From Halomonas aestuarii (lineage in GTDB: Bacteria; Pseudomonadota; Gammaproteobacteria; Pseudomonadales; Halomonadaceae), in assembly GCF_001886615.1 (NCBI RefSeq), contig NZ_CP018139.1, positions 496,001 to 560,000 on the forward strand: a stretch of DNA of 64,000 nt, given 5' to 3'. A program made the translations under genes and the position numbers. Positions 33,605-43,200 of this stretch are shown piece by piece; the first letter of the stretch is position 1; each line of letters starts with the position of its first letter. Under the pieces are notes generated by a model. That model was given only the letters and a program-made list of their open reading frames with translations, did not search any database and was not told the DNA's origin.

Positions 33605-33635
33605 AGAAAAAGTCCGGCGGAGGGGGCCGCCGGAC
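33605..33635 (-). terminator. intrinsic terminator of the nadK-metallophosphatase operon
   Basis: GTCCGGCGG (33612-33620) pairs with CCGCCGGAC (33627-33635); on the minus strand the stem runs into TTTTTCTTT. It lies 95 bases beyond the metallophosphatase stop codon. Confidence 0.88.
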
Positions 33636-33729
33636 AAGAGCAAGGGATCATTCAAGGGAACACCTACTCTGATACCGTCGGTCAATGAGAGTTCATCGCG
33701 TTCGTCCGCTTTTATCGTAAAGAATTGTA

Positions 33730-34752
33730 TCAATCGAAATCGATCTCCCAGGGCTGGGGTCGGGCCTCTTCCTCGCGGGGCACGCGGATCCACATGAAGT
33801 GATCGGCATCGAGCTGCTGCTCGCCGCTCCAGCGGTAGGCCACCAGACGGCCGAACTTGACGGCGCTGTAGTCCAGGCAGGCGATGTTGGCGGCGGGCAG
33901 GGCCGGAATCCCCTCGCACCAGTAGTGGCCGATGAAGAGCGGGGGCTGGTCGGGCCCATAGTAGCTGAGTCGCGACCGCTCCTCGTCGGAGAGAGCGCGG
34001 CGCTCCAGGTCGCCGGGCAGGTTGTCGGGCTGGAACACCACGTCGCCCCAGGTCCTGGGGTGTCGCGTCCAGAAGTGGGCACGGAAGCTCCGCCGGGTGA
34101 AACCGTCTCCCGACTGGATCTCCACCCCCTCGGGGAGCAGCACATGGGTTCCCCGCGTCAGGCGGTCGAGGATCCGGAACTCCCGGGTCCCGGGCCTCAC
34201 CGAGGCGGCCAGGAAGTCCTCGTCGATGCGCCCGTCGGGATGGTCTCGACGCAGTTCATCGACCAGCGCCGGATCCCAGCAGGCGTGCACCACCCTCAGG
34301 CCGTCGAGTTCGAGACACAGGGGAATGTCCAGGAACCAGGCCAGCGTCTCCTCCCACTCCTGGGGATGGTCGCGATACTGCTCGAGGGTCTCCCGGATGA
34401 TGCGGTTGTGCCGGGGCGTGTGCTCACGCAGCCACTCGCGGTTCATGCCGGCAGGGGCGCGGTGGCAGTAGGCCAGCGCATTGTACTCATGGTTGCCCAT
34501 GACGATGTGCGCCTCCCCTGCCTCCACCATGCGCCGGGCGATGGTGACGGCCAGGCGGATACGCGGTCCCCGGTCGATCAGGTCGCCGAGGAAGATCACC
34601 TTGCGGCGTGGATGCCGATAGACCCCGCCGCGCTGATGGTACCCGAGGCGTTCGAGCAGCGACCCCAGGGTGGCACCACAGCCGTGCACGTCACCGATGA
34701 GGTCGTAGCCTTCGAGGGTGCCTTGGGGGGTGACTCGGCGAGTGCCTTGCAT
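33730..34752 (-). CDS. calcineurin-like metallophosphoesterase
   Basis: A 340-residue cytoplasmic protein with the metal-binding motifs of the phosphoprotein phosphatase/diadenosine tetraphosphatase group: GDVHGCGATL at about residue 20, FLGDLIDRGPR, MGNHEYNAL, VVHACWD and IGHYWCEG. The start codon lies only 7 bases after the nadK stop, so the two are co-translated. The substrate may be a dinucleotide or phosphorylated cofactor, given nadK, but this is inference. The strong terminator at 33605-33635 closes the unit. Confidence 0.87.
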   Translation of the reverse strand: MQGTRRVTPQGTLEGYDLIGDVHGCGATLGSLLERLGYHQRGGVYRHPRRKVIFLGDLIDRGPRIRLAVTIARRMVEAGEAHIVMGNHEYNALAYCHRAPAGMNREWLREHTPRHNRIIRETLEQYRDHPQEWEETLAWFLDIPLCLELDGLRVVHACWDPALVDELRRDHPDGRIDEDFLAASVRPGTREFRILDRLTRGTHVLLPEGVEIQSGDGFTRRSFRAHFWTRHPRTWGDVVFQPDNLPGDLERRALSDEERSRLSYYGPDQPPLFIGHYWCEGIPALPAANIACLDYSAVKFGRLVAYRWSGEQQLDADHFMWIRVPREEEARPQPWEIDFD

Positions 34753-34759
34753 GCTTACC

Positions 34760-35641
34760 TCAGTCGCCCAGGCGATTGCTCCAGCCCAGCTTGCTGCGCA
34801 GGACCTCGAAGAAGTTGTGACCCAGCGGATGGACCAGCTGGACCCTGCGGGGCTTGCGACGGATCACCAGGACGTCGTCGGGCTTGGCCACCGCGCGCGT
34901 CTGGCCATCGCAGCTGATGTGCGGGTAGGTCTGATTGGTCTCGCCGATATGGATGCGGATCTCGCTGGCGGCATCGATGACGATGGGTCGGCTCGACAGG
35001 GTATGCGGGAACATCGGCACCAGGGTGATGACATCGAGCTTGGGATGCATGATCGGTCCACCGCCGGAGAGCGCGTAGGCGGTGGACCCGGTGGGGGTGG
35101 CCACGATCAGGCCGTCGCTGCGCTGGCTATAGACGAACTGGTCGTCGATGAACAGCTCGAACTCGATCATGCGCACCGCCTTGCCCGGGTGCAGCACCAC
35201 CTCGTTGAGGGCATCGCCATTGCCGACCTGGACGCCGTCCCGGTAGAGCTCGGCATCCAGCAGGAAGCGCTCCTCGAGTTCAAAGCGTCCCGCCAGGACC
35301 TCGCCGACGCGGGCCTCGAGCTCGTCGGGCGAGATGTCGGTGAGAAAGCCGAGTCGCCCGCGATTGACCCCCAGCACCAGGGTGCCGCTGTGACAGAGGG
35401 ACCGGGCGGCCCCCAGCAGGCTGCCGTCGCCGCCGACCACGATCACCAGGTCACAGAGTTCCCCCAGGAGCCGGCGACCGGCCTCGGGATGGCCATGGTC
35501 GAGCAGCACCGTGGCGGTCCTGTCCTCGATGATGACGTGGTAGCCCCCGTCATCGAGGAAGCGGATCAATCGCTTGAGGGTATCGACCACCTTGGCGCTA
35601 CCCAGGCGACCGATCAGACCGATGTTCTTGAAGGTTGGCAT
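34760..35641 (-). CDS. nadK: NAD kinase
   Basis: Cytoplasmic enzyme that phosphorylates NAD to NADP, and so controls the NADPH supply. The 293 residues show the catalytic GGDGSLL motif, NRGRLGFLTD, the NE/D region NGDALNEVVLH and PTGSTAYALSGGGPI. Length equals E. coli NadK (292). Start ATG 35639-35641; the in-frame ATG further upstream adds residues that relatives lack. Operon with the metallophosphatase downstream. Confidence 0.95.
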   Translation of the reverse strand: MPTFKNIGLIGRLGSAKVVDTLKRLIRFLDDGGYHVIIEDRTATVLLDHGHPEAGRRLLGELCDLVIVVGGDGSLLGAARSLCHSGTLVLGVNRGRLGFLTDISPDELEARVGEVLAGRFELEERFLLDAELYRDGVQVGNGDALNEVVLHPGKAVRMIEFELFIDDQFVYSQRSDGLIVATPTGSTAYALSGGGPIMHPKLDVITLVPMFPHTLSSRPIVIDAASEIRIHIGETNQTYPHISCDGQTRAVAKPDDVLVIRRKPRRVQLVHPLGHNFFEVLRSKLGWSNRLGD

Positions 35642-35704
35642 GCAAGGGCCTCTCGCTTCGCGGCCGCTCATTATGGCGACTGGCCACGAGGCGAGCAAAC
35701 GCGC

Positions 35705-36574
35705 TCAGGCGGCGCTGAGTCGGCGACGCTTCAGCCACCACTCGTTGAGGCCCAGGGAGCCGACGATGATGGCCCCGCCCACGCCCAGCCGAAGCAGGTC
35801 GGCGTCACGGTTCCAGATCACCAGGTTGACCAGCAGGCCCGCCGGGATCAGGAGATTGTTCATGATGGCCAGGGCACCGGCGTCGACACGAGTGGCACCG
35901 AGGTTCCACAGGAAGTAGCCCAGCCCCGAGGCCGCCAGGCCCAGCCACAGCAGGACGCCCCACTGCACGCCGGAGGTGGGCAGGCCCGCGGCATTGCCCA
36001 GCAGCGCGAAGGCCGGCACGGCCACTGCCAGGGCGCCGAGGTAGAACCACGCGAACACGCTGTGGCGCGGCAGCGACTCGGGCAGAGTCGCCGACAGCCG
36101 GCGGTAGCCCACCTGGCCCAGGGCGAAGCACAGGTTGGCCCCCTGGACGACCAGGAAGCCTGTCCAGAACCCGCTGTCGAGGCCCTGGTAGCGGATCACG
36201 GCCGCGCCCAGCACCGCCAGCGACGCGGTCACCAGATAGAAGGGGGTGAAGCGACCGAACAGGGCATCGTCGAGCAGCGCGATGTAGAGCGGGGTGAAGA
36301 TGGTGAACAGCAGCACCTCCGGCACTGACAGCAGCAGGAAGGACTGGTAGAAGAAGATGTACATCACGCCCAGCTGCACCGCCCCCAGCCCCATCAGGGC
36401 CAACCGCTGAGGGCCGCGCAGCAGCGAGGGGCGCAGGAAGGGCAGGAAGACCAGCGTCGCCAGGCCGATGCGCATGAGCACGGAGAAGTAGCTGTCCACC
36501 TGGCCGGCCAGGTAGACGCCGATCAGCGAGAACGAGAATGCCCAGAGGACGGTGACGCCGACGAGAAGGCCCAA
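35705..36574 (-). CDS. EamA/DMT family transporter, TTG start
   Basis: Inner-membrane protein of about 289 residues with ten hydrophobic helices in two EamA repeats (FSFSLIGVYLAGQVDSYF in the first, LWLGLAASGLGYFLWNLGA in the second). Family members export or import small metabolites; the substrate is unknown. The frame is open upstream to 36652, but the promoter TATAAT at 36608-36613 would start transcription near 36601, and no in-frame ATG follows it. A TTG at 36572-36574 has GGAG six to ten bases ahead, and gives the family-typical opening GLLVGVTVLWAFSF. An ATG at 36594-36596 is out of frame. Confidence 0.82.
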   Translation of the reverse strand: MGLLVGVTVLWAFSFSLIGVYLAGQVDSYFSVLMRIGLATLVFLPFLRPSLLRGPQRLALMGLGAVQLGVMYIFFYQSFLLLSVPEVLLFTIFTPLYIALLDDALFGRFTPFYLVTASLAVLGAAVIRYQGLDSGFWTGFLVVQGANLCFALGQVGYRRLSATLPESLPRHSVFAWFYLGALAVAVPAFALLGNAAGLPTSGVQWGVLLWLGLAASGLGYFLWNLGATRVDAGALAIMNNLLIPAGLLVNLVIWNRDADLLRLGVGGAIIVGSLGLNEWWLKRRRLSAA

Positions 36575-36607
36575 GGTAAACTCCTGGCGGGAACATGGTT
36601 GACGGCA

Positions 36608-36635
36608 ATTATACCCACCCTGGCCGCATAACCAA
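36608..36635 (-). promoter_or_regulatory. promoter of the EamA transporter gene
   Basis: On the minus strand TTGGTT (36630-36635), a 16-base spacer and a consensus TATAAT (36608-36613). It supports a start codon downstream of about 36600. Confidence 0.65.
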
Positions 36636-36658
36636 GGCCTCGTTCTCGGCATGGCGCC

Positions 36659-37198
36659 TCAGGGCGAGGGGTGCCGCAACCACCAGAACGCATGCACGAC
36701 CCCGGGCAACCAGCCGAGCAGGGTCAGCGCCAGGTTGACCAGCACGCGGGGGGTGCCCCCCTGAGAGAGCCCGACGGCCAGAGGCGGCAGCAGCACGGCC
36801 AGGGCGTGCAGGGCGACCCTGGGCTCGGGGAGGGAGACCAGGTCCCGGGGCTCGCCCGCGTCCTGGCCCTGGTCCGGCTGAGGGGGCTCGATCACCCGCT
36901 CGACCCTGACCTGCTCGCCGGCCGCCGGGGTGAAGTGCTGGACGGCCTCCCTGGCCTCGTGTTCCAGCGCCTTGCGATGCGCCTCGTGGTTGATCTTCTG
37001 CTCCAGCGACTCGACACCCTCGGCCAGGGTCTCGTGATAGCGCTCCCACTCCTCCCAGTCGAAGGGAGTCCCCGCGCGAGGCCGGTGATCACCGGCCTCC
37101 CTGGCGCGCGACCAGGCCTTCTCCTCCAGGGTGTTGGGGCGTTCCTGGTCACGCTCACCATCCAGCCCTTTTCGGGCGATGTATTCCCGGGCATCCAT
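36659..37198 (-). CDS. YqaE/Pmp3-like membrane protein with long charged N-terminal extension
   Basis: A 179-residue protein. The last 50 residues match the Pmp3/YqaE family, small proteins linked to membrane potential and salt stress: LAVLLPPLAVGLSQGG, then VNLALTLLGWLPGVVHAFWWL. Typical family members are only about 50-60 residues; here about 125 hydrophilic residues precede, including a likely coiled coil (WERYHETLAEGVESLEQKIN). Start ATG 37196-37198. The fusion is seen directly; the role of the extension is unknown. Confidence 0.8.
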   Translation of the reverse strand: MDAREYIARKGLDGERDQERPNTLEEKAWSRAREAGDHRPRAGTPFDWEEWERYHETLAEGVESLEQKINHEAHRKALEHEAREAVQHFTPAAGEQVRVERVIEPPQPDQGQDAGEPRDLVSLPEPRVALHALAVLLPPLAVGLSQGGTPRVLVNLALTLLGWLPGVVHAFWWLRHPSP

Positions 37199-37458
37199 GA
37201 GGCCACTCCCTCGTTGGTTCCACGCCGGCAGCGCCGGTGCGTGGGCATGAGTGTGCCATATTGGAACCGGCAAGCGGTCCCGGGTTCCTGACCGACGACG
37301 CAAGGCGGCAGCCCGCGGGAGATAGCGTTGGCAGCTCCCTTACCTGAGACGGTCACGAGTCGGCTATGCTGGAGGCGAGACGCGCCTGCGTCACGGGCCG
37401 GCCCCGCGGACGCGGGAGGCGGCCCAGGCCATCACCGCCCGGCACAAGGAGACCTGCC

Positions 37459-37866
37459 ATGCCCAACAAGGCCCCCACCATCGTGCGCGAGATCATGTCC
37501 CGCGACTGCTACCGGGTCACCGGCAAGACCTCGGTATCCACCCTGGCCGAGGGCCTCGCGCTGCATCGCCTGCCCGGCGTGCCCGTGGTCGACGATCGGG
37601 ACCACCTGATCGGCTTCATCTCGGAGCAGGACGTGATGGGCAAGGTGCTGGAGAGTTCCTATCTCGGCGATGAGCCGCCGCTGGTCAGCGAAATGATGCG
37701 CAACGAGGTGCTGTCGGTGTCGCCCACCAAGAGCATCACCGACCTGGCCCAGGAGATGCTTGGTGCCAAGCCCAAGGTCTATCCGGTGGTGGAACAGGGC
37801 CGGCTGGTGGGGATCGTCACCCGCCGTGACGTGCTCAGTGCCCTGCTGCGCATGCGCCATTCCTGA
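37459..37866 (+). CDS. tandem CBS-domain protein
   Basis: A 135-residue soluble protein made of two CBS motifs (about residues 8-65 and 75-133), which usually bind adenosine nucleotides and sense energy state. Conserved pieces are VREIMSRDCYRVTG, LPGVPVVDDRDHLIGFISEQDV and VYPVVEQGRLVGIVTRRDVL. AAGGAGA precedes ATG 37459. It has its own terminator and no partner domain, so it probably acts on another protein. Confidence 0.88.
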   Translation: MPNKAPTIVREIMSRDCYRVTGKTSVSTLAEGLALHRLPGVPVVDDRDHLIGFISEQDVMGKVLESSYLGDEPPLVSEMMRNEVLSVSPTKSITDLAQEMLGAKPKVYPVVEQGRLVGIVTRRDVLSALLRMRHS

Positions 37867-37883
37867 TTTCCGCGACAGCCCCC

Positions 37884-37910
37884 CGACACCCGGCCCAGTG
37901 CCGGGTGTCG
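37884..37910 (+). terminator. terminator hairpin of the CBS gene
   Basis: CGACACCCGGC (37884-37894) pairs with GCCGGGTGTCG (37900-37910). The downstream TCGTAT is a weak U-tract. Confidence 0.65.
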
Positions 37911-37950
37911 TCGTATCCGGCCCAGCCGCGGAACCCGGAAGCGTACGCGC

Positions 37951-37983
37951 AAAGAAAAGCCGCCCCATGAGGCATGGGGCGGC
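37951..37983 (-). terminator. strong minus-strand terminator with no known gene before it
   Basis: GCCGCCCCATG (37959-37969) pairs with CATGGGGCGGC (37973-37983); on the minus strand the stem runs into TTTTCTTTGCGC. This tail is almost the same as that of the terminator at 33605-33635. No minus-strand protein gene lies upstream before tRNA-Gly, which is on the other strand. A small RNA gene between about 37984 and 38230 is possible. Confidence 0.7.
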
Positions 37984-38197
37984 AAGATCGAATGTGCAAG
38001 CCAGCAACAGTGTTAGCGACTGCTATCGCGGTGCTGCCTACGCACAATCAGACAGCGGTGTAGAGAAAAGTTCGCCGGTCGGGAAAAAATTATCGGGCCC
38101 GCCCTCTCGGCCAGCGGCGACGGCGAGGGATAACGGCCGGCAAGGCAACGGAAAACAGGGACTTAGCGCGGCAGCAACAAAAAAGGGCGCGGGCCGC
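37984..38197. other. gene-free spacer, possible minus-strand small RNA
   Basis: No convincing protein gene is visible on either strand. The only minus-strand -10-like element I see is GATAAT (complement of 38087-38092 region), without a good -35. The reason to suspect an RNA gene is the orphan terminator at 37951-37983. Confidence 0.3.
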
Positions 38198-38227
38198 TTG
38201 CAATGCCTAACCACTTGGTTTTACTAT
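38198..38227 (+). promoter_or_regulatory. promoter of tRNA-Gly
   Basis: TTGCAA (38198-38203) and TACTAT (38222-38227) with an 18-base spacer; the tRNA begins 12 bases later. Confidence 0.55.
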
Positions 38228-38238
38228 CGAAATCCCTC

Positions 38239-38312
38239 GCGGGTGTAGCTCAATGGTAGAGCAGAAGCTTCCCAAGCTTAAGACGAGGGTTCGATTCCCT
38301 TCACCCGCTCCA
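38239..38312 (+). tRNA. tRNA-Gly (CCC)
   Basis: 74 nt with encoded CCA. The acceptor stem GCGGGTG pairs with CACCCGC and the anticodon loop TTCCCAA carries CCC. Single gene with its own promoter. Confidence 0.96.
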
Positions 38313-38452
38313 AGCTTTCCCTGCCACCCTCCATGCCACCCCGGCATGACCGGTATCCCCATCCGTCGCCCCCAGAGGGCCGACCTCCGCCCATGCATGA
38401 ACGCTCGACCCCGGCACAGGGAAAGAGAAGCGGTGGAACTCAGGACGATCGC

Positions 38453-38608
38453 GTCACCGATGGGCTACTTTACCGCGTCGCCGACGAGCTGACGGGACAC
38501 GTTCGACAGGAGGATGTGGTGGCCCGTTTCGGGGGCGATGAACTCTGCATCCTGCTGACCGAGATCACCGACAAGCGCGCTGTCCACGCCATCATCGAGA
38601 CGATCCAC
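38453..38608 (+). pseudogene. GGDEF (diguanylate cyclase) domain remnant
   Basis: One frame encodes LLYRVADELTGHVRQEDVVA followed by RFGGDELCILL, a clear GGDEF-domain core with the signature as GGDEL. The frame loses similarity after about residue 92 of the open frame and before the LLYR block, leaving only about 50 codons of a domain of about 160. No start codon with a ribosome site fits. I read it as a truncated leftover of a cyclic-di-GMP enzyme gene beside tRNA-Gly, a common spot for integration and loss. Confidence 0.65.
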
Positions 38609-38807
38609 ACTGACCGGGGTGCGACCGCAGGCGCTCGAGACGGGCCCGCCAGGCCGGGTTGCCGATGCCCGTCCCGATGCGGCATGCTGACCGGTTGGCG
38701 TCACGCGCAACATCCGGCGCAGTCGTTGCCCAGGTGCGGCATCCCGATAGGTCAACCTGCTTACCGAGCCTGCCCAGGGACGGGCCGAACACACGGAGTC
38801 GTGAACC

Positions 38808-39173
38808 ATGTCGATGTTCCTGCTGGTCCTTGTCGTCTGCCTGGTCATCTTCGGAGGCATGGTGGCCCTGCTGATGCTCTCCGGCACCCCGCGCTTTCGC
38901 ACCGAGCCCGAGCACCTGCTGGAACTCTTCGACAAGGCGCTGGAAAGCCATGTCAACGAGACCGAGTGGAATACTGTCATCGGCTACCCGATCCGCCATG
39001 ACGACTACCTGGAAGGGATTCGGCGCCGGGCCCAGCGGCTGATGGACGAGCATGGGCGCCATGGCCGTGTGACCCGGGGAAAGCCGCTGCTCGATAGCGA
39101 GGGCCAGGAGGAGTTGGCGGCGCTGCGTGACCACCTGGCGGCCCACACCGCGCTGCAACGCGGCAAGGAGTGA
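38808..39173 (+). CDS. hypothetical protein with one N-terminal membrane segment
   Basis: A 121-residue protein I do not recognise. Residues 3-25 (FLLVLVVCLVIFGGMVALLM) form a membrane helix or uncleaved signal; the rest is charged and helical. CGGAG lies 10-14 bases before ATG 38808, and an in-frame ATG follows six bases later. Codon use matches neighbouring genes, so I accept it as coding. It precedes the AraC gene by 80 bases. Confidence 0.7.
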   Translation: MSMFLLVLVVCLVIFGGMVALLMLSGTPRFRTEPEHLLELFDKALESHVNETEWNTVIGYPIRHDDYLEGIRRRAQRLMDEHGRHGRVTRGKPLLDSEGQEELAALRDHLAAHTALQRGKE

Positions 39174-39253
39174 CGCACAGCGTTGAAGCGCCGCCCCTCA
39201 CGCTGTGGTGTCATGGAAGTCATGCACCTGACATGTCCAGCCGGAGGCCACTC

Positions 39254-40066
39254 ATGACCAGTGCCATCCGCCAGATCCCGCTTGACACCACGATCCACCA
39301 CCACGCTCACGACTTCCACCAGATCGTGATCGGCCTGAGGGGCGAGGCGCAGTTCGAGATCGAGGGATTGGGAGGGTCCATCTCGGCCTTCTCGGGCTGC
39401 ATCGTGCCGGCCAACCACCTGCACTCCTTTGCCGGCACCCGAGACAACCACCAGCTGGTGCTGGACATGCCCCGCACGGCCTTCGCCATGACGGGCCACC
39501 AGGGCGACCTGGTTCGCCTGTTCGATGCGCCACGCTTCTTTGCGCTCGACAGCGCCCTGCGCCACTACCTGGAGTTCCTGCGCCAGGAACTGCGCCTGCT
39601 GGCCCGCGACGGACACGTGCCCCCCCTCCATCAGGAGCGACTGGCCGGCACCCTGCTGGGCGCCCTGCATGCCCGCCTGGCCAGCGAGCCGGCGACCTCC
39701 GGGCGCCGCCTTGACCTGGCGGCCCTGGACCGCTTCATCGACCGTCACCTGGGCGACCCGCTTCGCGTCGCCGACCTCGCCGCCGAGGCGTGCCTGAGCG
39801 AGGCGCACTTCCGCGAACGCTTCCGCCAGCGCACGGGGCTCTCACCCTGGCAGTACGTGACGCGCCGCCGACTGGAGAGCGCCCGCCACTGGATACAGCA
39901 GAGCCGGCTGCCGCTGTCCGAGATCGCCGAGCTGACCGGCTTCACCAGCCTGAGCGCCCTGTCTCGGGCGCATCGCCAGGCCTTCGGCCAGCCCCCCAGC
40001 CAGCTGCGTCGGGACCGACGCGGTCGGCTCTCCCAACGGCCCGCTCTCGCAGACGACAACGCTTAG
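39254..40066 (+). CDS. AraC family transcriptional regulator, likely regulator of putA/putP
   Basis: A 270-residue regulator with an N-terminal cupin sensor (HHHAHDFHQIVIGLRGEAQF, CIVPANHLHSFAG) and two C-terminal helix-turn-helix motifs (LRVADLAAEACLSEAHFRER and LPLSEIAELTGFTSLSALSR). CGGAGG precedes ATG 39254; the longer open frame from 39170 lies inside the spacer. It sits 185 bases upstream of putA in the same direction. In Pseudomonas the AraC-type PruR activates proline catabolism, and the PutA here lacks its own DNA-binding domain, so a PruR-like role is plausible inference. Confidence 0.86.
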   Translation: MTSAIRQIPLDTTIHHHAHDFHQIVIGLRGEAQFEIEGLGGSISAFSGCIVPANHLHSFAGTRDNHQLVLDMPRTAFAMTGHQGDLVRLFDAPRFFALDSALRHYLEFLRQELRLLARDGHVPPLHQERLAGTLLGALHARLASEPATSGRRLDLAALDRFIDRHLGDPLRVADLAAEACLSEAHFRERFRQRTGLSPWQYVTRRRLESARHWIQQSRLPLSEIAELTGFTSLSALSRAHRQAFGQPPSQLRRDRRGRLSQRPALADDNA

Positions 40067-40251
40067 ACCAAAGTCGCAATTTCAACCGCGATACGGTCCA
40101 AATCCGTGAAATCGTTAAATTCTACCGGGAAATCGACAAGCAGGACGTCACGCGCGCTCCTACCCTCATCGGATGTCCCACGCCCGGCTGCGACAGGTCG
40201 CCGCGGGCCGGGCACCGCCCGCTGACGACGGCTCACAACCTGGGGAGTTAG

Positions 40252-43200
40252 ATGTTAAACGCCAACACCATGCTGGCCGGCGAGACCTGGCAGCAGGAAC
40301 TCGACACCCTCTTCGCACGCATCAGTGATCACTATGTGGTCGACGAAGATGCCTTTGTTCGCGAACTGGTCGACCTCCTGTCGGCCGATGAGGCGGATGT
40401 CCAGCGCACCGCCCACCAGGCGGCGGAGCTGGTGCGAGAGGTCCGCGAGATGGACACCGCCGTGGACTCCATCGACGAGCTGCTCCAGCAGTTCAGCCTG
40501 GATACCCACGAGGGCCTGATGCTGATGTGCCTCGCCGAGGCGATGCTGCGCATCCCCGACAAGGCCACCGCCGACGCCCTGATCGAGGACAAGCTGGGAC
40601 CGTCGGACTGGAAGTCGTACCTCGGCCAGAGCGAGTCCTGGTTCGTCAACGCGTCCACCTGGGGCCTGCTGATGACCGGTCGCGTCATCAACATGGACAA
40701 GCCCAGGGAGGGCAAGCCCGCCCACTTCATCAACAAGCTGGTCAATCGCCTGGGTGAGCCGGTGATCCGGCGCGCCATGTATGAAGCGATGAAGATCATG
40801 GGCAAGCAGTTCGTGCTCGGCCGCGACATCAAGGAGGCGCTCAAGCGCTCCAGGCCGCTGTTCGACAAGGGCTACACCTACTCCTACGACATGCTCGGCG
40901 AAGCTGCCCGCACCCGGGCCGATGCCTCGCGGTATTTCGACGCCTATGCCGATGCCATCAGGCGCGTGGGCACGACCAGCAAGGCCCTGCCGGCGAAGAC
41001 GCCGCCGCCCTCGATCTCCATCAAGCTCTCGGCGCTCCACCCGCGCTACGAGTTCGGTCGGCGCGACCAGGTGCTGGAGGAACTGGTCGGCACGGTCCGC
41101 GAACTGGCCACCCTCGCCCGCGAGCACCACGTGGCGATCACCATCGATGCCGAGGAGGTCGATCGCCTGGAGCTGTCGCTGGAGGTCTTCCGGGCCGTCT
41201 ACGAGAGCCGGACCTGCCAGGGCTGGGGCCACTTCGGCCTGGTCGTGCAAGCCTACTCCACGCGCGCCATGCCGGTGTTGCACTACCTCAACCGCCTGGC
41301 CGACCTGCAGGGCGACGAGATCCCCATGCGCCTGGTCAAGGGCGCCTACTGGGACACCGAGATCAAGGAATCCCAGCAGATCGGCGCCGACGGCTATCCC
41401 GTCTATACCCGCAAGGCCAGCACCGACGTCGCCTACCTGGTGTGCGCCCGCTTCCTGCTGTCGGAGAACACCCGTGGGCGGATCTTCCCGCAGTTCGCGA
41501 CCCACAACGCGCATACCATCAGCACCATCCTGGACCTTGCCAATGCGGCCGACCGTCCCTTCGAGTTCCAGCGCCTGCACGGCATGGGCGAGGCCCTCTA
41601 CGACGTGGCGCTCAAGCGAGCTCCGAAGGGCACCTACTGCCGCATCTATGCGCCGGTGGGTGCCCACAAGGACCTGCTGCCCTACCTGGTGCGCCGCCTG
41701 CTCGAGAACGGGGCCAATTCCTCCTTCGTGCACCAGCTGGTGGATCCGCGCGTGCCGGTGGAGTCGCTGTGCGTCCACCCGGTGGAGACGCTGAAACCCT
41801 TCGCGACCTACGCCAACAGCAGGATTCCGTTGCCCAGGGACATCTACGGCCCGACGCGCCGGAACTCCAGGGGCGTCAACCTGAACATCAGCAGCCAGTA
41901 CCGGCCGCTCATCGATGAGATGGCGACCTTCATGGACAGGGAGTACCACACCCGGCCGCTGCTGGCCTTCGATGTCGCTGAAGACGCGAGTGAATGCCAC
42001 GACGTGCTCTGCCCCTTCGACCGCCAGGCCAGGGTAGGCAGCGTGCAGTGGACCACCAAGGATCAGGCCGCCAAGGCCGTGGACGCCGCCTGGGCCGCCT
42101 TCCCTCGCTGGGACGCCACGCCGGTGGCCGAGCGCGCCGCCATCATCAGCCGCCTGGCCGACCTGATGGAGGAAAACCTCGCCGAGCTGATGACGTTGTG
42201 CTCGCGGGAGGGCGGCAAGCTGTTGACCGACGGCGTCGACGAGATCCGCGAGGCGGTGGACTTCTGCCGCTATTACGCCGTACGGGCCGAGGAGTGCTTC
42301 GCCAGTCCCACCCGTCTGCCGGGGCCCACCGGTGAGTCCAACGACCTGATGATGGGCGGCAAGGGGGTATTCGCGGCGATCAGCCCATGGAACTTCCCGA
42401 TCGCGATCTTCTGCGGTCAGGTGGTGGCCGCCGCCGTCTCGGGCAACACGGTGCTGGCCAAGCCCGCCGAGCAGACCTCGCTGGCCGCCCACCGCATCAT
42501 CGAGCTGCTGCAGGAAGCCGGCATGCCGCGTGACGTGGTGCAGCTGCTCCCCGGCGACGGTCCCACCGTGGGCAGCGTGCTGACCGGCGACCCGCGCATC
42601 ACCGGCGTGGTCTTCACCGGCGGCACCGATACCGCCCAGATCATCAATCGTGCCCTGGCGGCCCGCGAAGGCGCCCCCCTGCCGACGCTGATCGCCGAGA
42701 CCGGTGGCATGAACGCCATGATCGTCGACTCCACCGCCCTGCCCGAACAGGTCGTGGCCGACGTCATCCAGTCGGCCTTCCAGAGTGCCGGCCAGCGCTG
42801 CTCCGCTCTGCGCGTTCTCTACGTACAGGAGGAGGTGGCCGACCGGGTCATCGAGATCCTCAAGGGCGCCATGGACGAGCTGCACGTGGGCGACCCGCGC
42901 CACCTGGGCACCGACGTGGGCCCGGTGATCGACGAGGAGGCCCGCCAGGGACTCACCGCGCACATCGACAGGCTGAAGGCCGAGGGGCGCCTGCTGGCCG
43001 AGACGCGACTCGATCCCGCCCACACCGCCAACGGCACCTTCGTCGCGCCGGTCGCGTTCGAGATCGATGGCGTCGAGGCCCTGGAGCGCGAACAGTTCGG
43101 CCCCGTGCTGCACATCGTGCGCTACAAAGCCAGCGAGATCGACAAGGTGGTCGACGCCATCAATGGCCGGGGCTATGGCCTGACCTTCGGCGTGCACAGC

